A stretch of 64,000 nucleotides of DNA from Sphingomonadales bacterium (lineage in GTDB: Bacteria; Pseudomonadota; Alphaproteobacteria; Sphingomonadales; Sphingomonadaceae), in the NCBI GenBank assembly GCA_016714795.1, contig JADKCA010000001.1, positions 1 to 64,000 on the forward strand. Reading direction: 5' to 3'. Below the pieces are notes generated by a model, which saw nothing but the letters and a program-made list of their open reading frames with translations, ran no database searches and was not told where the DNA came from. Below are positions 8,936 to 18,522 of the stretch, in pieces. The position numbers were made by a program, and so were the translations under genes. The number at the start of each line of letters is the position of its first letter. Positions within the stretch are counted from its first letter, which is position 1.

Positions 8936-10199
8936 TCACGCGCTGACGGGCAGGGTCGGCCAGGCTCCGGCAATTTCCCCGCCATCATAGACCGCAATGT
9001 CGCCGAACTGCAGGAACAGCGCCTCGCTCTGATCGGGGCGCAGGAACACGTGGTCGTCGGGCTTGAGGTCGATGTTCCTCGATCCGGTCAGGAGCTCCTG
9101 GTTGGAGGAGCGGCCGAACAGCTTCGAATATTCCAGCCCTGGCGGCGAGGCGGGTTTTGCCAGCCAGTGCCCGCCGTGGATGAAGAAGCCGCGCTGGGTG
9201 TTGCGATCCCACCAGTGCATCGCGCCGGACAGCGCCTCCACGCCGGGAAGCTGCTGGTCCGCGCTTGCCTTGATCACCGGGGTGGCGATGAAGGCGGCCG
9301 GGGTCAGGTCGGTGAGATCAGGAGAATTCGAAATCGCCCGGTTTGACGAAAGCCGAGCCGACCGAGACCTCGTTCGCGACGGTACCGGCGCAGTGGCGGC
9401 GGAAAGTCGGGCTGCCCGCGCTGTTGAGCGTCAGTGCGGCGCGGTCGGCAAAGCCGGCCTCGGCCAGCGCGGACAGCGCCTCGCGGTAGGCGGCTTGCGC
9501 GGCGGCGTGGGCCTTGTCCGGACCGGGCATTTTCGGAACGTGCGGATCGTAGCCCATCAGGCCGGAAACGGCGGCCCCGGCCTCGCGCGCCTGCCTGGCA
9601 TGGCGGCAGCCAGCGCGGCGGGATCGGGAAACCGCCGCGATGCAGGCCGACATCGATCTCGAAATTCAACCGCGGCGTGATCCCCAGCGCCTTCGCCGCT
9701 TCCAGATACTGCGCGAGCCGCTGCGGCGTATCGATCAGCCACTGTACCCGGGATGCGAAGTCGCCACCGCGCGCGCGGCCAACCCGGATGAACTCGCTGA
9801 CCGGGAGCGGCTTGCCCATCAGATAATCGGCCCCGGGTGCAGCGGGGCGAGCTGGCGCAGCATCTCGGCGCTGAACACCATCAGCCGCTGGCTGCCCATC
9901 CCGTCCATCACCGCGCCAAGCAGGTCCGGCGAAGGGAGCGACTTCGCCACCACTCGCAGCGGCAGCCTGGCCGCATCGACGCTGGCGCGGATCGCCGCGA
10001 TATTTGCGCTCAGGCGGGCTCGGTCGATCACCAGAACGGGGCGCATCAGTCCGGCGCGCGTCAGCGCCGCGGAAAGGCCGGCAAAGTATGTGTCGTGCAT
10101 TCCACCCCTTTCGTCCGGGCGCGCAGCCAGCAGGCCCAGCGTGCCCAGCGCCAGCGCGCCGCCGCTGAGCAGCAAGGCGCGGCGGTCAAAGCCGGTCAT
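8936..10199 (-). CDS. D-threonine aldolase/D-serine dehydratase-like PLP protein, frameshifted
   Basis: Four pieces in different frames build one protein of about 420 residues: MTGFDRRALLLSGGALALGT (Tat-like or membrane leader) from ATG 10199, an alanine-racemase-type N-terminal barrel (RPVLVIDRARLSANIAAIR, LRVVAKSLPSPDLLG with the PLP lysine candidate), a middle part (TPRLNFEIDVGLHRGGFP), then a D-serine dehydratase-like C-terminal domain (DHVFLRPDQSEALFLQFGDIAVYDGG). Breaks lie near 9820, 9590 and 9310. The family is PLP-dependent and acts on D-amino or hydroxy-amino acids. The start overlaps the end of the oxidase gene, suggesting one operon. Confidence 0.75.
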
Positions 10200-11594
10200 G
10201 GCCAAACAGCTTCTCCAGGAACGGATTGAGCATGCGGCCCTGCGGATCGACCGAGCGGCGCACGGCCTGCGCCTCGGCCCACATCGGGTAGAGCAGGGCC
10301 AGTTCCTTCGCCCCAAGCGAATGGAGCTTGCCCCAATGCGGCCTGCCACCGGCTTCGCGGAAGACCGGTTCGATCAGGCGGAACATCCAGTCATGCTCGT
10401 CCTTGTACCAGGCATGGACCGCGATCGATCCGCTGGCACGCTGGTAGAATGGTGACAGCCAGGCATCGTCGGGCGCGATGATGCGCGCCTCGATCGGAAA
10501 GAACACGTCAGTCGCGCTGGATTCGATCCGGCGGATGACCTCGCGCAGCACTTCCACCTGGCGTTCGATCGGCAGGTGATATTCCATCTCCTTGAACCGG
10601 ACCGGACGTTCGTTGGACAGCAGCTTCCAGCCTTCGTCGATTGCAATCTCGGGCGGAACGTCGGCGAGCAGGCGGCTGGCGAGCGTTTTGCGCAAGCCCG
10701 GCGTGAACTCGAACAGATCGCGCAAACGCTTGAGGCTCATCAGCGTGTCCGCGTCCTGATCTGGACCGCGCGGACTTACCGGATCGAAAGTGACGTCGTG
10801 GGTGATCAGCGCCGATTTGCCGGTAAACGGCAGGACAAGAAATTCCGCATTGCGGTGATGCCCGGCCCGTGCGGGCCAGCTGGCCAGCATCTCGTCGGTA
10901 TCGATCAGCCGCACCACCTTGCGCACGCGGGCAAGCGGCTGATTCTGCAGACTGACCTGGCTCAGCACCCCAAAGGCACCAAGCCCGACCCGGGCGGCGT
11001 GGAACAACTCCGCGTCGGTATCGCGGCTGCATTCGCGCACCTTTCCATCTGGCATCACCAGCCGCATCGCTGTGACCGCACCGTGGAGCGCGGTGTAGTT
11101 CTTGCCGGTGCCGTGGGTCCCGGTTGCGAGTGCGCCGGCGAGAGTCTGCTTGTTGATGTCGGGCAGGTTGGGCATTTCCTGTCCCACCCCGGCCAGCGCC
11201 GGACCAAGCGCGGAAAGCCTTGTCCCTTGCGCGAACCGTGGCTGGCCAAGCGTGCGGTCGGCGCTGACCAGGCCATCATCCGGTCAAGCGAGAGCATCGT
11301 CCCCTCGGTCGGCACCAGCGCGGTAAAGCTGTGGCCGGCCCCGACTGGGCGGATCGGGGCCATCGCGCGCGGCAGCAGGGCGGCCAGTTCCGCCTCATCT
11401 GCCGGGGCGGCGCGCGCGGCGGGCCAGGCGCTTTCGATGCCTGCCCAGTTGCTCCAAAGCAGTCTCCCGCGCGCATCGGTCGCGGCGGGGAGGGCTGGTT
11501 CCCGGTCGAGCCAGGCGCGGCGCCCGGCCATCCCGCCCGCGCCGAGCGCGAGCAACCCGGCACCGCCGAGCAGGACCTTGCGGCGGGTACTCAC
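10186..11594 (-). CDS. FAD-linked aldonolactone oxidase-like protein, one frameshift
   Basis: The GTG at 11594 overlaps the stop of the cytochrome c gene (GTGA). It begins a leader (STRRKVLLGGAGLLALGAGGMAG) that anchors or exports the protein. The FAD-binding half has PIRPVGAGHSFTALVPTEGTMLSLDRM, then one base is missing near 11277 and the frame continues with GLVSADRTLGQPRFAQGTRL and NLPDINKQTLAGALATGTHGTG, the covalent-FAD-type fold of L-gulonolactone and D-arabinono-lactone oxidases. The C-terminal ALO domain ends with HWGKLHSLGAKELALLYP. An adjacent cytochrome c could take the electrons. Confidence 0.8.
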
Positions 11595-11944
11595 TTGTTT
11601 CTTCCGGCCATAAAGCGGATCAGCGCGCGGTAGTCGTCGGGGGTGCAGGTGAAGCATTGGCCACCGGCCGGCATTGCCTGCTTGCCTTGAAGCACAGCGG
11701 CAAGCAGCGCTTCTTCCCCCTGCGCCCAGCGCGCGTCCCACAGGGTGCGGTCGCCAGTCAGAGGGGCCAACGAATCCTTTACGGTATGGCAAGCCCTACA
11801 GGAATTGTCATAGAGTTCGGCCAGCCGCGCATCGGCTGGGCGCAGCGCGGCGCTTTGCTCCTGGGTCAGGGGCCGGAGCGGCGCCTCACTGGTGCCGCAG
11901 GCCGCCAGCATCAGGGCTGGCAGCAGGATCGCAATATGCCGCAT
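11591..11944 (-). CDS. Cytochrome c-type lipoprotein
   Basis: The protein has 117 residues. A lipoprotein signal (LLPALMLAACGTS) is followed by one CxxCH haem-binding motif (CRACH, about residues 50-54). It has the shape of a small class I cytochrome c: QGKQAMPAGGQC supplies the likely distal Met, and an extra pair of Cys (QCFTCT) is seen, as in cytochrome c5. It is periplasmic and lipid-anchored. Overlap with the oxidase gene downstream suggests it accepts electrons from that flavoprotein; this is inference. Confidence 0.8.
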   Translation of the reverse strand: MRHIAILLPALMLAACGTSEAPLRPLTQEQSAALRPADARLAELYDNSCRACHTVKDSLAPLTGDRTLWDARWAQGEEALLAAVLQGKQAMPAGGQCFTCTPDDYRALIRFMAGRNK

Positions 11945-11987
11945 CGATTCTCCTCTCTCCAGACGGGGAGGCTAGCGGCTTTCCGCG

Positions 11988-13384
11988 TTACTGCGCAATC
12001 GCTCCGTAAAGGTCGTGCGCGTCGGAATCCTCGACCAGCACCTGAACGATGTCTCCAGGGGCCAGTGTGGAGGGCACTTCGCGCAGGAAGACCGCGCCGT
12101 CGATTTCGGGCGCGTCAGCCTGACTGCGCCCGGTCGCGCCCACATCGCCATCCTCGTCAGGCTCACCCACTTCGTCGATGATCACCGGGATCGTGCGCCC
12201 GATCTTGGCGGCCAGCTTGGCCGCGCTGATCGCCTCGGTCTTTTCCATGATCCGGGCGTAGCGATCCTCCTTGACCGCTTCGGGCACCTGGCCCGGGCAG
12301 GTCGTTTGGCCGCCGCCCCGGCGACAGGTTCAAACCGGAATGCGCCAACCCGGTCGAGCTGGGCTTCGTCCAGCCAGTCGAGCAGGTACTGGAAATCAGC
12401 CTCGGTCTCGCCCGGAAAGCCGACGACGAAGCTCGAGCGGATCGCGATGTCGGGGCAGATCTCGCGCCAGGCCTTCAGCCGTTCCAGCACCTTGGCCTCG
12501 TTCGCCGGGCGCTTCATCGCCTTGAGCACCGAGGGCGCGGCGTGCTGGAAGGGGATGTCGAGATAGGGCGTGAGCAGCCCCTCGGCCATCAGCGGAATGA
12601 CCGCGTCGACGTGGGGATAGGGGTAGACGTAGTGGAGCCGGACCCAGGGCGCCTGGCCTTCCGGCGTGCGCAGTCCGCCGAGTTCGCGGGCAAGGTCGGT
12701 CATGTGGGTGCGCACCGCATGATCGTGCCACATCCGCTCCTCGTGCCGCACATCGACACCATAGGCCGAGGTGTCCTGGCTGATCACGAGCAGTTCCTTC
12801 GTGCCAGCCGCGACCAGCTTTTCCGCCTCGCGCAGCACCGCGTCGATTCGCCGGCTGGCCAGCCTGCCGCGCAGCTGCGGGATGATGCAGAAGGCGCAGG
12901 CGTGATTGCAGCCTTCGGAAATCTTGAGATAGCTGTAGTGGCGCGGGGTCAGCTTGACGTCCATCTGCGGGACCAGGTCGACGTAGGGGCCCTGGCTGGG
13001 CGGCGCAGCCTCGTGCACCGCCTCAACCACAGCCTCGTATTGATGGGCGCCGGTCACGGCGAGCACTTCGGGAAATTTCGCGCGGATCGCCTCCGCCTCG
13101 TTGCCCATGCAACCGGTCACGATCACCCGGCCATTCTCGGCAATCGCCTCGCCGATTGCAGCCAGGCTTTCTTCCTTGGCGGAATCGAGGAAGCCGCAGG
13201 TATTGACCAGCACGACGTCCGCCCCGGCATAGTCGCCGCTCATCGCATAGCCCTCGGCGCGCAGCCGGGTCAGGATGCGTTCGCTGTCGACCAGCGCCTT
13301 CGGGCAGCCAAGGCTGACCATGCCGACCTTTTTCTGGCCGGGAAGGGCTTTCGGAGGATTCGCTGAGGGAATTTGGGATGCCAT
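11988..13384 (-). CDS. rimO: Ribosomal protein S12 methylthiotransferase RimO, frameshifted near the end
   Basis: Length with repair is about 465 residues, normal for RimO. Domains in order: UPF0004 (KVGMVSLGCPKALVDSERI, VNTCGFLDSAKEESL), radical SAM with the CxxxCxxC cluster site (CNHACAFC), and a TRAM domain in the last frame (TIPVIIDEVGEPDEDGDVGATGR to HDLYGAIAQ). Two indels near 12300-12340 shift the frame between RFEPVAGAAA and VPEAVKEDRY. The enzyme adds a methylthio group to Asp88 of ribosomal protein S12 using two Fe-S clusters. Confidence 0.92.
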
Positions 13385-13448
13385 GGGCGCTGGCCCTTAC
13401 ACTTTGCGCAGCCTTCGCGCTACACCCGCGCGACAGGAGACGAAAACG

Positions 13449-13814
13449 ATGGGACCGGTGAACTGGATCGCGGTGGTGCTGGCGGCGGGCGTGGCGGCGC
13501 TGGTGCCGTGGCTGTTCTGGCGCGTGCGGGCCCGTCCCCGCGGGGACAGCTGGCTCCCGTTCGCCCTCATGGTGCCCGCCGTGATGCTGGGGCACATTTC
13601 GCTCGGATCGGGCCGGAGACGCTGCAGCAAAGCCGTAGCTCTACTGGATGCTGGCGGGCGGGCTGGCGCTGTGGTTCGTCGCGCCCCGTTGGTGCTGTCG
13701 CTTGGCCGGCAGGCGCGACATGGCGTGGCCGCGCGAGACTTGGTGCGACAGTGCGGTGCTCCGGATTGCCGCCTATCTCGCCAGGGGCACGGTGTTCTGG
13801 CTGCTGGCGTGCCG
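13449..13814 (+). CDS. Small membrane protein, frameshifted
   Basis: ATG 13449 starts MGPVNWIAVVLAAGVAALVPWLFW; after an indel near 13600 the next frame gives MLAGGLALWFVAPRW and later IAAYLARGTVFWLLA. Four hydrophobic helices can be assembled in about 125 residues, which resembles DUF1761-type membrane proteins, but the match is weak. The true stop is not clear because the frame runs into the 3' end of the convergent K+ channel gene. No function can be assigned. Confidence 0.45.
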
Positions 13815-13815
13815 T

Positions 13816-14841
13816 TCAGAGCGTATGGGCAATCACGGCGACGATCACGTCACCGGCCTCGATGCGCTGGGCCTCGGGCTGCCAGAAGCCGATCTCGCGC
13901 CCGCCGCGCTGGATGCGCAGGCCGCGCGCCCGGCCGGGCAGCGCGTCGAGGCTGAGCCCGACCTCTTCCGGCAGCGCCGCCTTTCGACCAGCTGCACCCG
14001 GCCCGAGATTGAGGCGAGGTCGGCAAGGAAGTCCGGCAGTGTGCCGTGCCCTCGGCCGAACCTGCGAGCAGGTGCCCGGTGAAGCGTACCGGGTTGATGA
14101 CGTTGTTGGCCCCGGCCTGACGGGCAAGGATTTCGTTGTCTTCGGCCCGAACCACCACGCTGATCGGCACGTGCGGGGCAAGGTGCCGGACGGTCAGCAC
14201 GATCAGGATCGAGGTGTCGTCCCGCCCGGCCGAAACCAGCACGGTGCTGGCATTGGCGATCCGCACCGCGATCAAGGTATCGTCGCGGCTGGCATCGCCT
14301 TCCAGCACGTTGCAGCCCATCGCCTCGGCCTCTTCCAGCCGCTCGGCGCTGGGATCGAGCACTACGATCGATCCCGGATCGGTGCCGCGCTCGATCAGTT
14401 CGCTGACCGCTTGCGAGCCGCTGATGCCAAAGCCGAGCACCACGATGTGCCCGGTCAGCCGTTCCTGGATACGCCGCATTCGCCAGTTCTCCCAGGTGCG
14501 CTTGATAACGAAATTGTAGGCCGTGCCGACAAAGATGAACAGGACTGCCAGCCGGATCGGCGTGACAATCACGGCCTCGATCAGCCGCGCCTGATCACTG
14601 ATCGGGGCGATATCGCCAAACCCGGTCGTGGTGATCGAGATCATCGTGAAGTAGACGACGTCGAGGAAGCTGATTTGCCCGTCGTGACTGTCCTTCAGCC
14701 CCGCGCGGTCGAGCCAGTGGATCAGGATCACCAGCGATACCAGCGCCAGCGCGGCGCCAAGCCGGAGCGCGACATCGGCCCAGACCGGAACCCAGGATGC
14801 GCGGCGTAGCGGCCTGGCCGCCAGGCGCAGGGGCGCGGCAT
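13816..14841 (-). CDS. Two-helix K+ channel with RCK (TrkA) domains, frameshifted
   Basis: The ATG at 14841 overlaps the stop of the M23 gene (TGATG); one missing C near 14830 is needed to enter the main frame. TM1 (LGAALALVSLVILIHWL), the pore with selectivity filter TTTGFGD, and TM2 are followed by a RCK-N domain (GHIVVLGFGISGSQAVSELI) and, after another break near 14080, a RCK-C domain (LPEEVGLSLDAL to EAGDVIVAVIAHTL). Residues total about 340. It would be a ligand-gated K+ (or cation) channel of the inner membrane. Confidence 0.8.
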
Positions 14842-15748
14842 CACCGCTGCCGGGAGAACTGGGCTCGGGGTCGAGCGCCACCTTGTTGCGGCGCACTTCG
14901 AAATGAAGCTGCGGCTGTGTGGCAAGGCCGCTATCTCCAACCAGCCCTACCCGCTCACCGGCCTTGACCCGCTCGCCCGCTTGACCGTCACCTGTCGTCG
15001 CCGTAGGTCGCGGTCCAGCGTCCGGCTGAGGAAGATCACGGTGAGGCCGAATTCCTTGGGGCCTTGCTCGACAACGACCTTGCCAGCCGCGCCGCACTGC
15101 ACGGCGGCTCGCTGCCCGCGAGTACCTTGATCCCGGCGCGGAACGGCGTTCTCCGCCGCGCGGCGCGAAGCCGGCGGACATCATTGCCGTCACGCGAAGG
15201 CGGGTGCCCGCGTGTCCGTGACTGCTGCGGGGGACTGCTGGGTGGCCGGCGCGGCAACGGCTGGCTGCGCCGGGGTAGGTGCGGAAATAGGCCCGGCGGC
15301 TGGAGCATTGGCCGGAATAGCGACCGAGGCGGCGCCGCGGGCTTGCGCGGGCACGGCGACGGGCCGCAAGTGTTGGGATGGGCAGCTCCTGGCCCGGGCT
15401 TGACCTCAGCCTTGGGATCGAGGCCGTTGGCGGCGGCAATCACCGACCACGGCACGCCCTGGTCCATCGCGATCGAAAAGCTGGTCTCTCCGGTCTTGAC
15501 GGTGTGGATGCGGCGTCGCGGAATGATCAGCTTCTGGCCTGACCGCAGGAGATAGGGCTCTTTCAGCCCGTTCGCCTCGATAATCAGGACCCGCGGCACG
15601 CCGGCGCGGATGGCGATCCGCCCAGTGTCTCACCCGGCATGACCACGTGCTCCGTCGCGGTCTTCGGGAGCGCCGGAGTGTCGGGAAGGGCCGGCAGCGC
15701 GGCCAGAACCGCAATCACGGCCAATGCGAGCCCCCAACCCACCTTCAC
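14841..15748 (-). CDS. LysM/M23 peptidase (NlpD-like), frameshifted
   Basis: The GTG at 15748 overlaps the surE stop (GTGA). A membrane leader (GLALAVIAVLAALPALP) is followed by two LysM modules (EANGLKEPYLLRSGQKLIIP and ETSFSIAMDQGVPWSVIAAANGLDPKAEV), a Pro/Ala-rich linker, and an M23 LytM domain at the end (GERVKAGERVGLVGDSGLATQPQLHFEVRRNKVALDP). At least three indels break it. This is the usual serS-surE-nlpD arrangement. NlpD-type proteins act in cell-wall splitting, often as amidase activators. The catalytic half is too damaged here to judge activity. Confidence 0.75.
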
Positions 15749-16503
15749 TGGGCGTAGCGCTGTGCGAGCTCGCCCAGCGAGGCTTCGTGGGTCAGGTCGA
15801 GCTGGAGCGGAGTAACCGAGACGAATCCGTCCTGGATCGCCTCCAGATCGGTCTCGTGACCCGGTGTATGCTCGATACCATGGAGACCAAACCAGTAATA
15901 GCGAAAGCCACGCGGATCGGTGCCTTCAATCACCTGCCGCGTGCATAATCGTGGAAGCCCTGCCGCACCGTCCTGATGCCCTTTACCTGGTCCGCTCGAG
16001 CGGGGAAAGTTTATATTGATCAGGGTGCGTTCGGCGAACGGAGCGTCCAGCAGCGGAGCGATCACCTGTTGGCCCCAGGCCTCGGCGGCGCCGAACGGCA
16101 CGGTGTCGGCCATGCCTTCCTTGGCATAGACCTGGCTCAGCGCGATCGAGCGGATGCCGGCCAGCGCGCCCTCGATCGCGGCGGATACGGTGCCCGAATA
16201 GGTCACGTCGTCGCCCAGGTTGGCGCCGCGGTTGACGCCCGACAGCAGCAGATCGGGCGCATCCGGCATGACCGTGCGCAGCGCCATCATCACCGCATCG
16301 GTCGGCGTGCCTGTAACCGAAAAGCGCCGCTCACGTGCGCGCAGCCTGACCGGGCTGGATAAGGTGAGCGAATGGCCGGCGCCCGACTGTTCCTCGCTTG
16401 GCGCGCAGATCCAGATATCGTCCGAAAGCTGCGCGGCGATCTTTTCCAGCACCTTGAGGCCGGGGGCGTGGATGCCGTCGTCGTTGGTGAGGAGGATGCG
16501 CAT
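15745..16503 (-). CDS. surE: 5'/3'-nucleotidase SurE
   Basis: The protein has 252 residues and begins MRILLTNDDGIHAPG, the SurE metal-binding signature (DD at residues 8-9). SGVNRGANLGDDVTYSGTV and the end VTPLQLDLTHE are also typical. Around 15940-16010 the frame reads SSGPGKGHQDGAAGLPRLC, while the next frame gives the expected VKGIRTVRQGFHDYAR, so two compensating indels hide here. SurE removes phosphate from nucleoside monophosphates in survival metabolism. Its ATG overlaps the serS stop (TGATG). Confidence 0.93.
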   Translation of the reverse strand: MRILLTNDDGIHAPGLKVLEKIAAQLSDDIWICAPSEEQSGAGHSLTLSSPVRLRARERRFSVTGTPTDAVMMALRTVMPDAPDLLLSGVNRGANLGDDVTYSGTVSAAIEGALAGIRSIALSQVYAKEGMADTVPFGAAEAWGQQVIAPLLDAPFAERTLININFPRSSGPGKGHQDGAAGLPRLCTRQVIEGTDPRGFRYYWFGLHGIEHTPGHETDLEAIQDGFVSVTPLQLDLTHEASLGELAQRYAQ

Positions 16504-17642
16504 CAGGCCGGTTCCAGTCGGCGGTCATCCCGCCCATATAGCCCAGAGGGCTGGCGGCACTGTCGACCGAGCCGTCCTCCTGCTGGTAGTTCTCCAGGAT
16601 CGCCACCAGCGCGCGCCCGACCGCGAGGCCCGAGCCGTTAAGTGTATGGACGAATTCCGTGCCCTTCTGCCCTTCGGGCCGGTAGCGCGCGTTCATCCGC
16701 CGCGCCTGGAAATCGCCGCAGTTGGAGCAGGACGAAATCTCGCGGTAGGCGCCTTGCCCCGGCAACCAGACCTCAAGGTCGTAAGTCTTGCGCGCGGTAA
16801 AGCCCATGTCGCCCGCGCAAAGCAGAACCTTGCGATAGGGCAGGTCGAGCGTCTGGAGGATGGACTCCGCCGCCGCGGTCATCCGCTCGTGCTCGGCCTC
16901 CGAATCCTCGGGCCGGGTGATCGAGACAAGTTCGACCTTCTCGAACTGGTGCTGGCGGATATAGCCGCGCGTGTCCTTGCCTGCCGCACCCGCTTCGCTG
17001 CGGAAGCACGGGGTCAGCGCGGTCATCCGGATTGGCAGCTGGGCCTCGGTCAGGATCTGCTCGCGCACCGAATTGGTCAGGCTGACCTCGGCCGTGGGGA
17101 TCAGCCAGCGGCCGTCGGTGGTGCGGAACAGATCGTCGGCGAACTTGGGGAGCTGGCCGGTGCCGAACATCGCCTCGTCGCGCACGAGCAGCGGGGCGCG
17201 CATTCGGTGTAGCCGTGCGCGGCGGTCTGCCGGTCAAGCATGAACTGGCCGAGCCGAACTGGCCAGCCGCGCCATCTGCCCGCGCAGGAACGTGAACCGC
17301 GCGCCCGAGATCAGCGCCCCGGTCTCGAAATCCAGGCCCAGCGGCGGGCCAAGATCGGCGTGTTCGCGTCCCAGGCGAGAACCTCACCCGGCCTCGCCTC
17401 GGGAAGTCTCGGCCCCAAGTTGGGCGGGGGCAAGCTCTCGACCTGTTTTTGGCTCTCGTCCTCGCTGGCCTTAGCTGGGCACTTGGCCTTCATCGGCGGG
17501 CAGGTTGCGGTGGCGGGCCAGTTCGCCTTGCAGGCGCTGGCCGCTCCGCCCGGGCGGGGGGGGGCGAGGTCGCGGGCGCGGCCTCGCCCGGCAAGCGGGG
17601 CGTCGGGTACCCGGATTCTCGCGGCGCTGTCGTATCGTGCAT
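16503..17642 (-). CDS. serS: Seryl-tRNA synthetase, badly frameshifted
   Basis: ATG 17642 gives MHD then IRQRREN in the next frame, matching the normal SerS start. The N-terminal coiled coil is shredded and appears some 100 bases short (17440-17620). The catalytic core is readable in one frame from about 17203: MFGTGQLPKFADDLF, motif 2 TPCFRSEAGAAGKDTRG, and motif 3 LNGSGLAVGRALVAILENYQ. The end (PYMGGM) shifts again to a stop overlapping surE. As an essential single-copy enzyme, it must be intact in the living cell, so these are very probably sequence errors. Confidence 0.85.
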
Positions 17643-18183
17643 GCGCGAGGCGATGCCGGCGCGCATGCACGCCTGCGAGGCCGACCGTCAGCCCGGCGTG
17701 CGGTGTTGATGCCAAGCCAGCTAAGCGGGCAGGTGCGCAGGAAGCCGGTGGCGAGCGGGATCAGCCGATCCAGCCCCGGCGTCTGCGAGGCGACGAAGAC
17801 GCGCGATCGGCCCTGCGGCGCACGATGCGGGATCCGGTCGATCGCGACATTGGTCTGACATTTTGGTTCCCTGTCTTGATGGGTGTCGAGGGGGGGTCGG
17901 CGGTCGCATTGACCCCGGTCGATCCCCCCCGCCATGGGGCCGGGATTCCGCCATCGCGCCGGGCAGGGCCCGCCCACGGGGCTTCAGTGGCATGCGAAAG
18001 CTGTGCGCCCATGGTTCTCAGTATTGGAGAAGGCGGCCATGACGAATCGTTCGCGATGACGAGAATCGTGCCAATGCCATGCCATAGTGGCTGTAGGAAA
18101 ATTTATAATTAGCCATATTGGTGATTTTAGGCGCTTGGCGACATCCGCATGGTAACCGGGCGGGCAAGAGTTACTGGCGCAGA
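17643..18183. other. Intergenic or unreadable stretch before the island
   Basis: I see no convincing gene here. One minus-strand frame contains VFVASQTPGLDRLIPLATGF, which looks protein-like, but no family is recognised and the flanking frames are disrupted. The last 180 bases are AT-richer and hold no clear hairpin terminator. It is the host DNA that originally lay downstream of the tRNA-Val gene. Confidence 0.4.
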
Positions 18184-18232
18184 ATGGTGGGCGCGACAGG
18201 GATTGAACCTGTGACCCCACCCGTGTGAAGGG
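18184..18232 (-). repeat. attL: Left attachment site: copy of the tRNA-Val 3' part
   Basis: This 49-bp segment matches 55157-55205, the anticodon loop through CCA end of tRNA-Val(CAC), except for two substitutions. The two differences are the two halves of one T-stem base pair (C-G in the full gene, T-A here), so pairing is kept. The remaining 5' part of the tRNA is missing. It marks the left border of the island and is most simply the original host 3' end displaced by integration. Confidence 0.9.
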
Positions 18233-18278
18233 AGCCAGCCAAATCAGATAGTTAGCTGTTTTGTTTGCAAAAACAGCC

Positions 18279-18314
18279 GCTTGTACGAGGGCCGCTGTAC
18301 GCGATTTGTACGAG
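18279..18314 (+). repeat. Repeated TTGTACGAG sites near the left end (candidate recombinase arm sites)
   Basis: TTGTACGAG occurs at 18281-18289 and 18306-18314. The second is part of a 19-base unit starting TGTACG at 18296 that recurs at 55039-55057 beside the right end, in the same orientation, with 16 of 19 bases the same. Location within about 80-100 bases of both att copies suggests arm-type binding sites for the integrase. Confidence 0.55.
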
Positions 18315-18522
18315 AGGGCCTCTGGAGGCCCTCGAAAACGCGCATATCTCGTCGGATTTTGGCAGCGACGGAGGCAGTTGCCAGACCGCCAGACCGGAAA
18401 CGAAAAACCGCCGGAAGGGCTGCCACCCTCGCCAGCGGTCATTTCGATAGCGTCGCAGCTACTGCCTTCTCATACGATATCACGGAATCCCGTGCAAGCG
18501 CCGAGCTTGCGGGCGGTGCGTC

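Noticed and set aside
18184..18232. A second tRNA-Val gene
   Set aside because: Only the 3' part is present; the D arm and 5' acceptor strand are missing.
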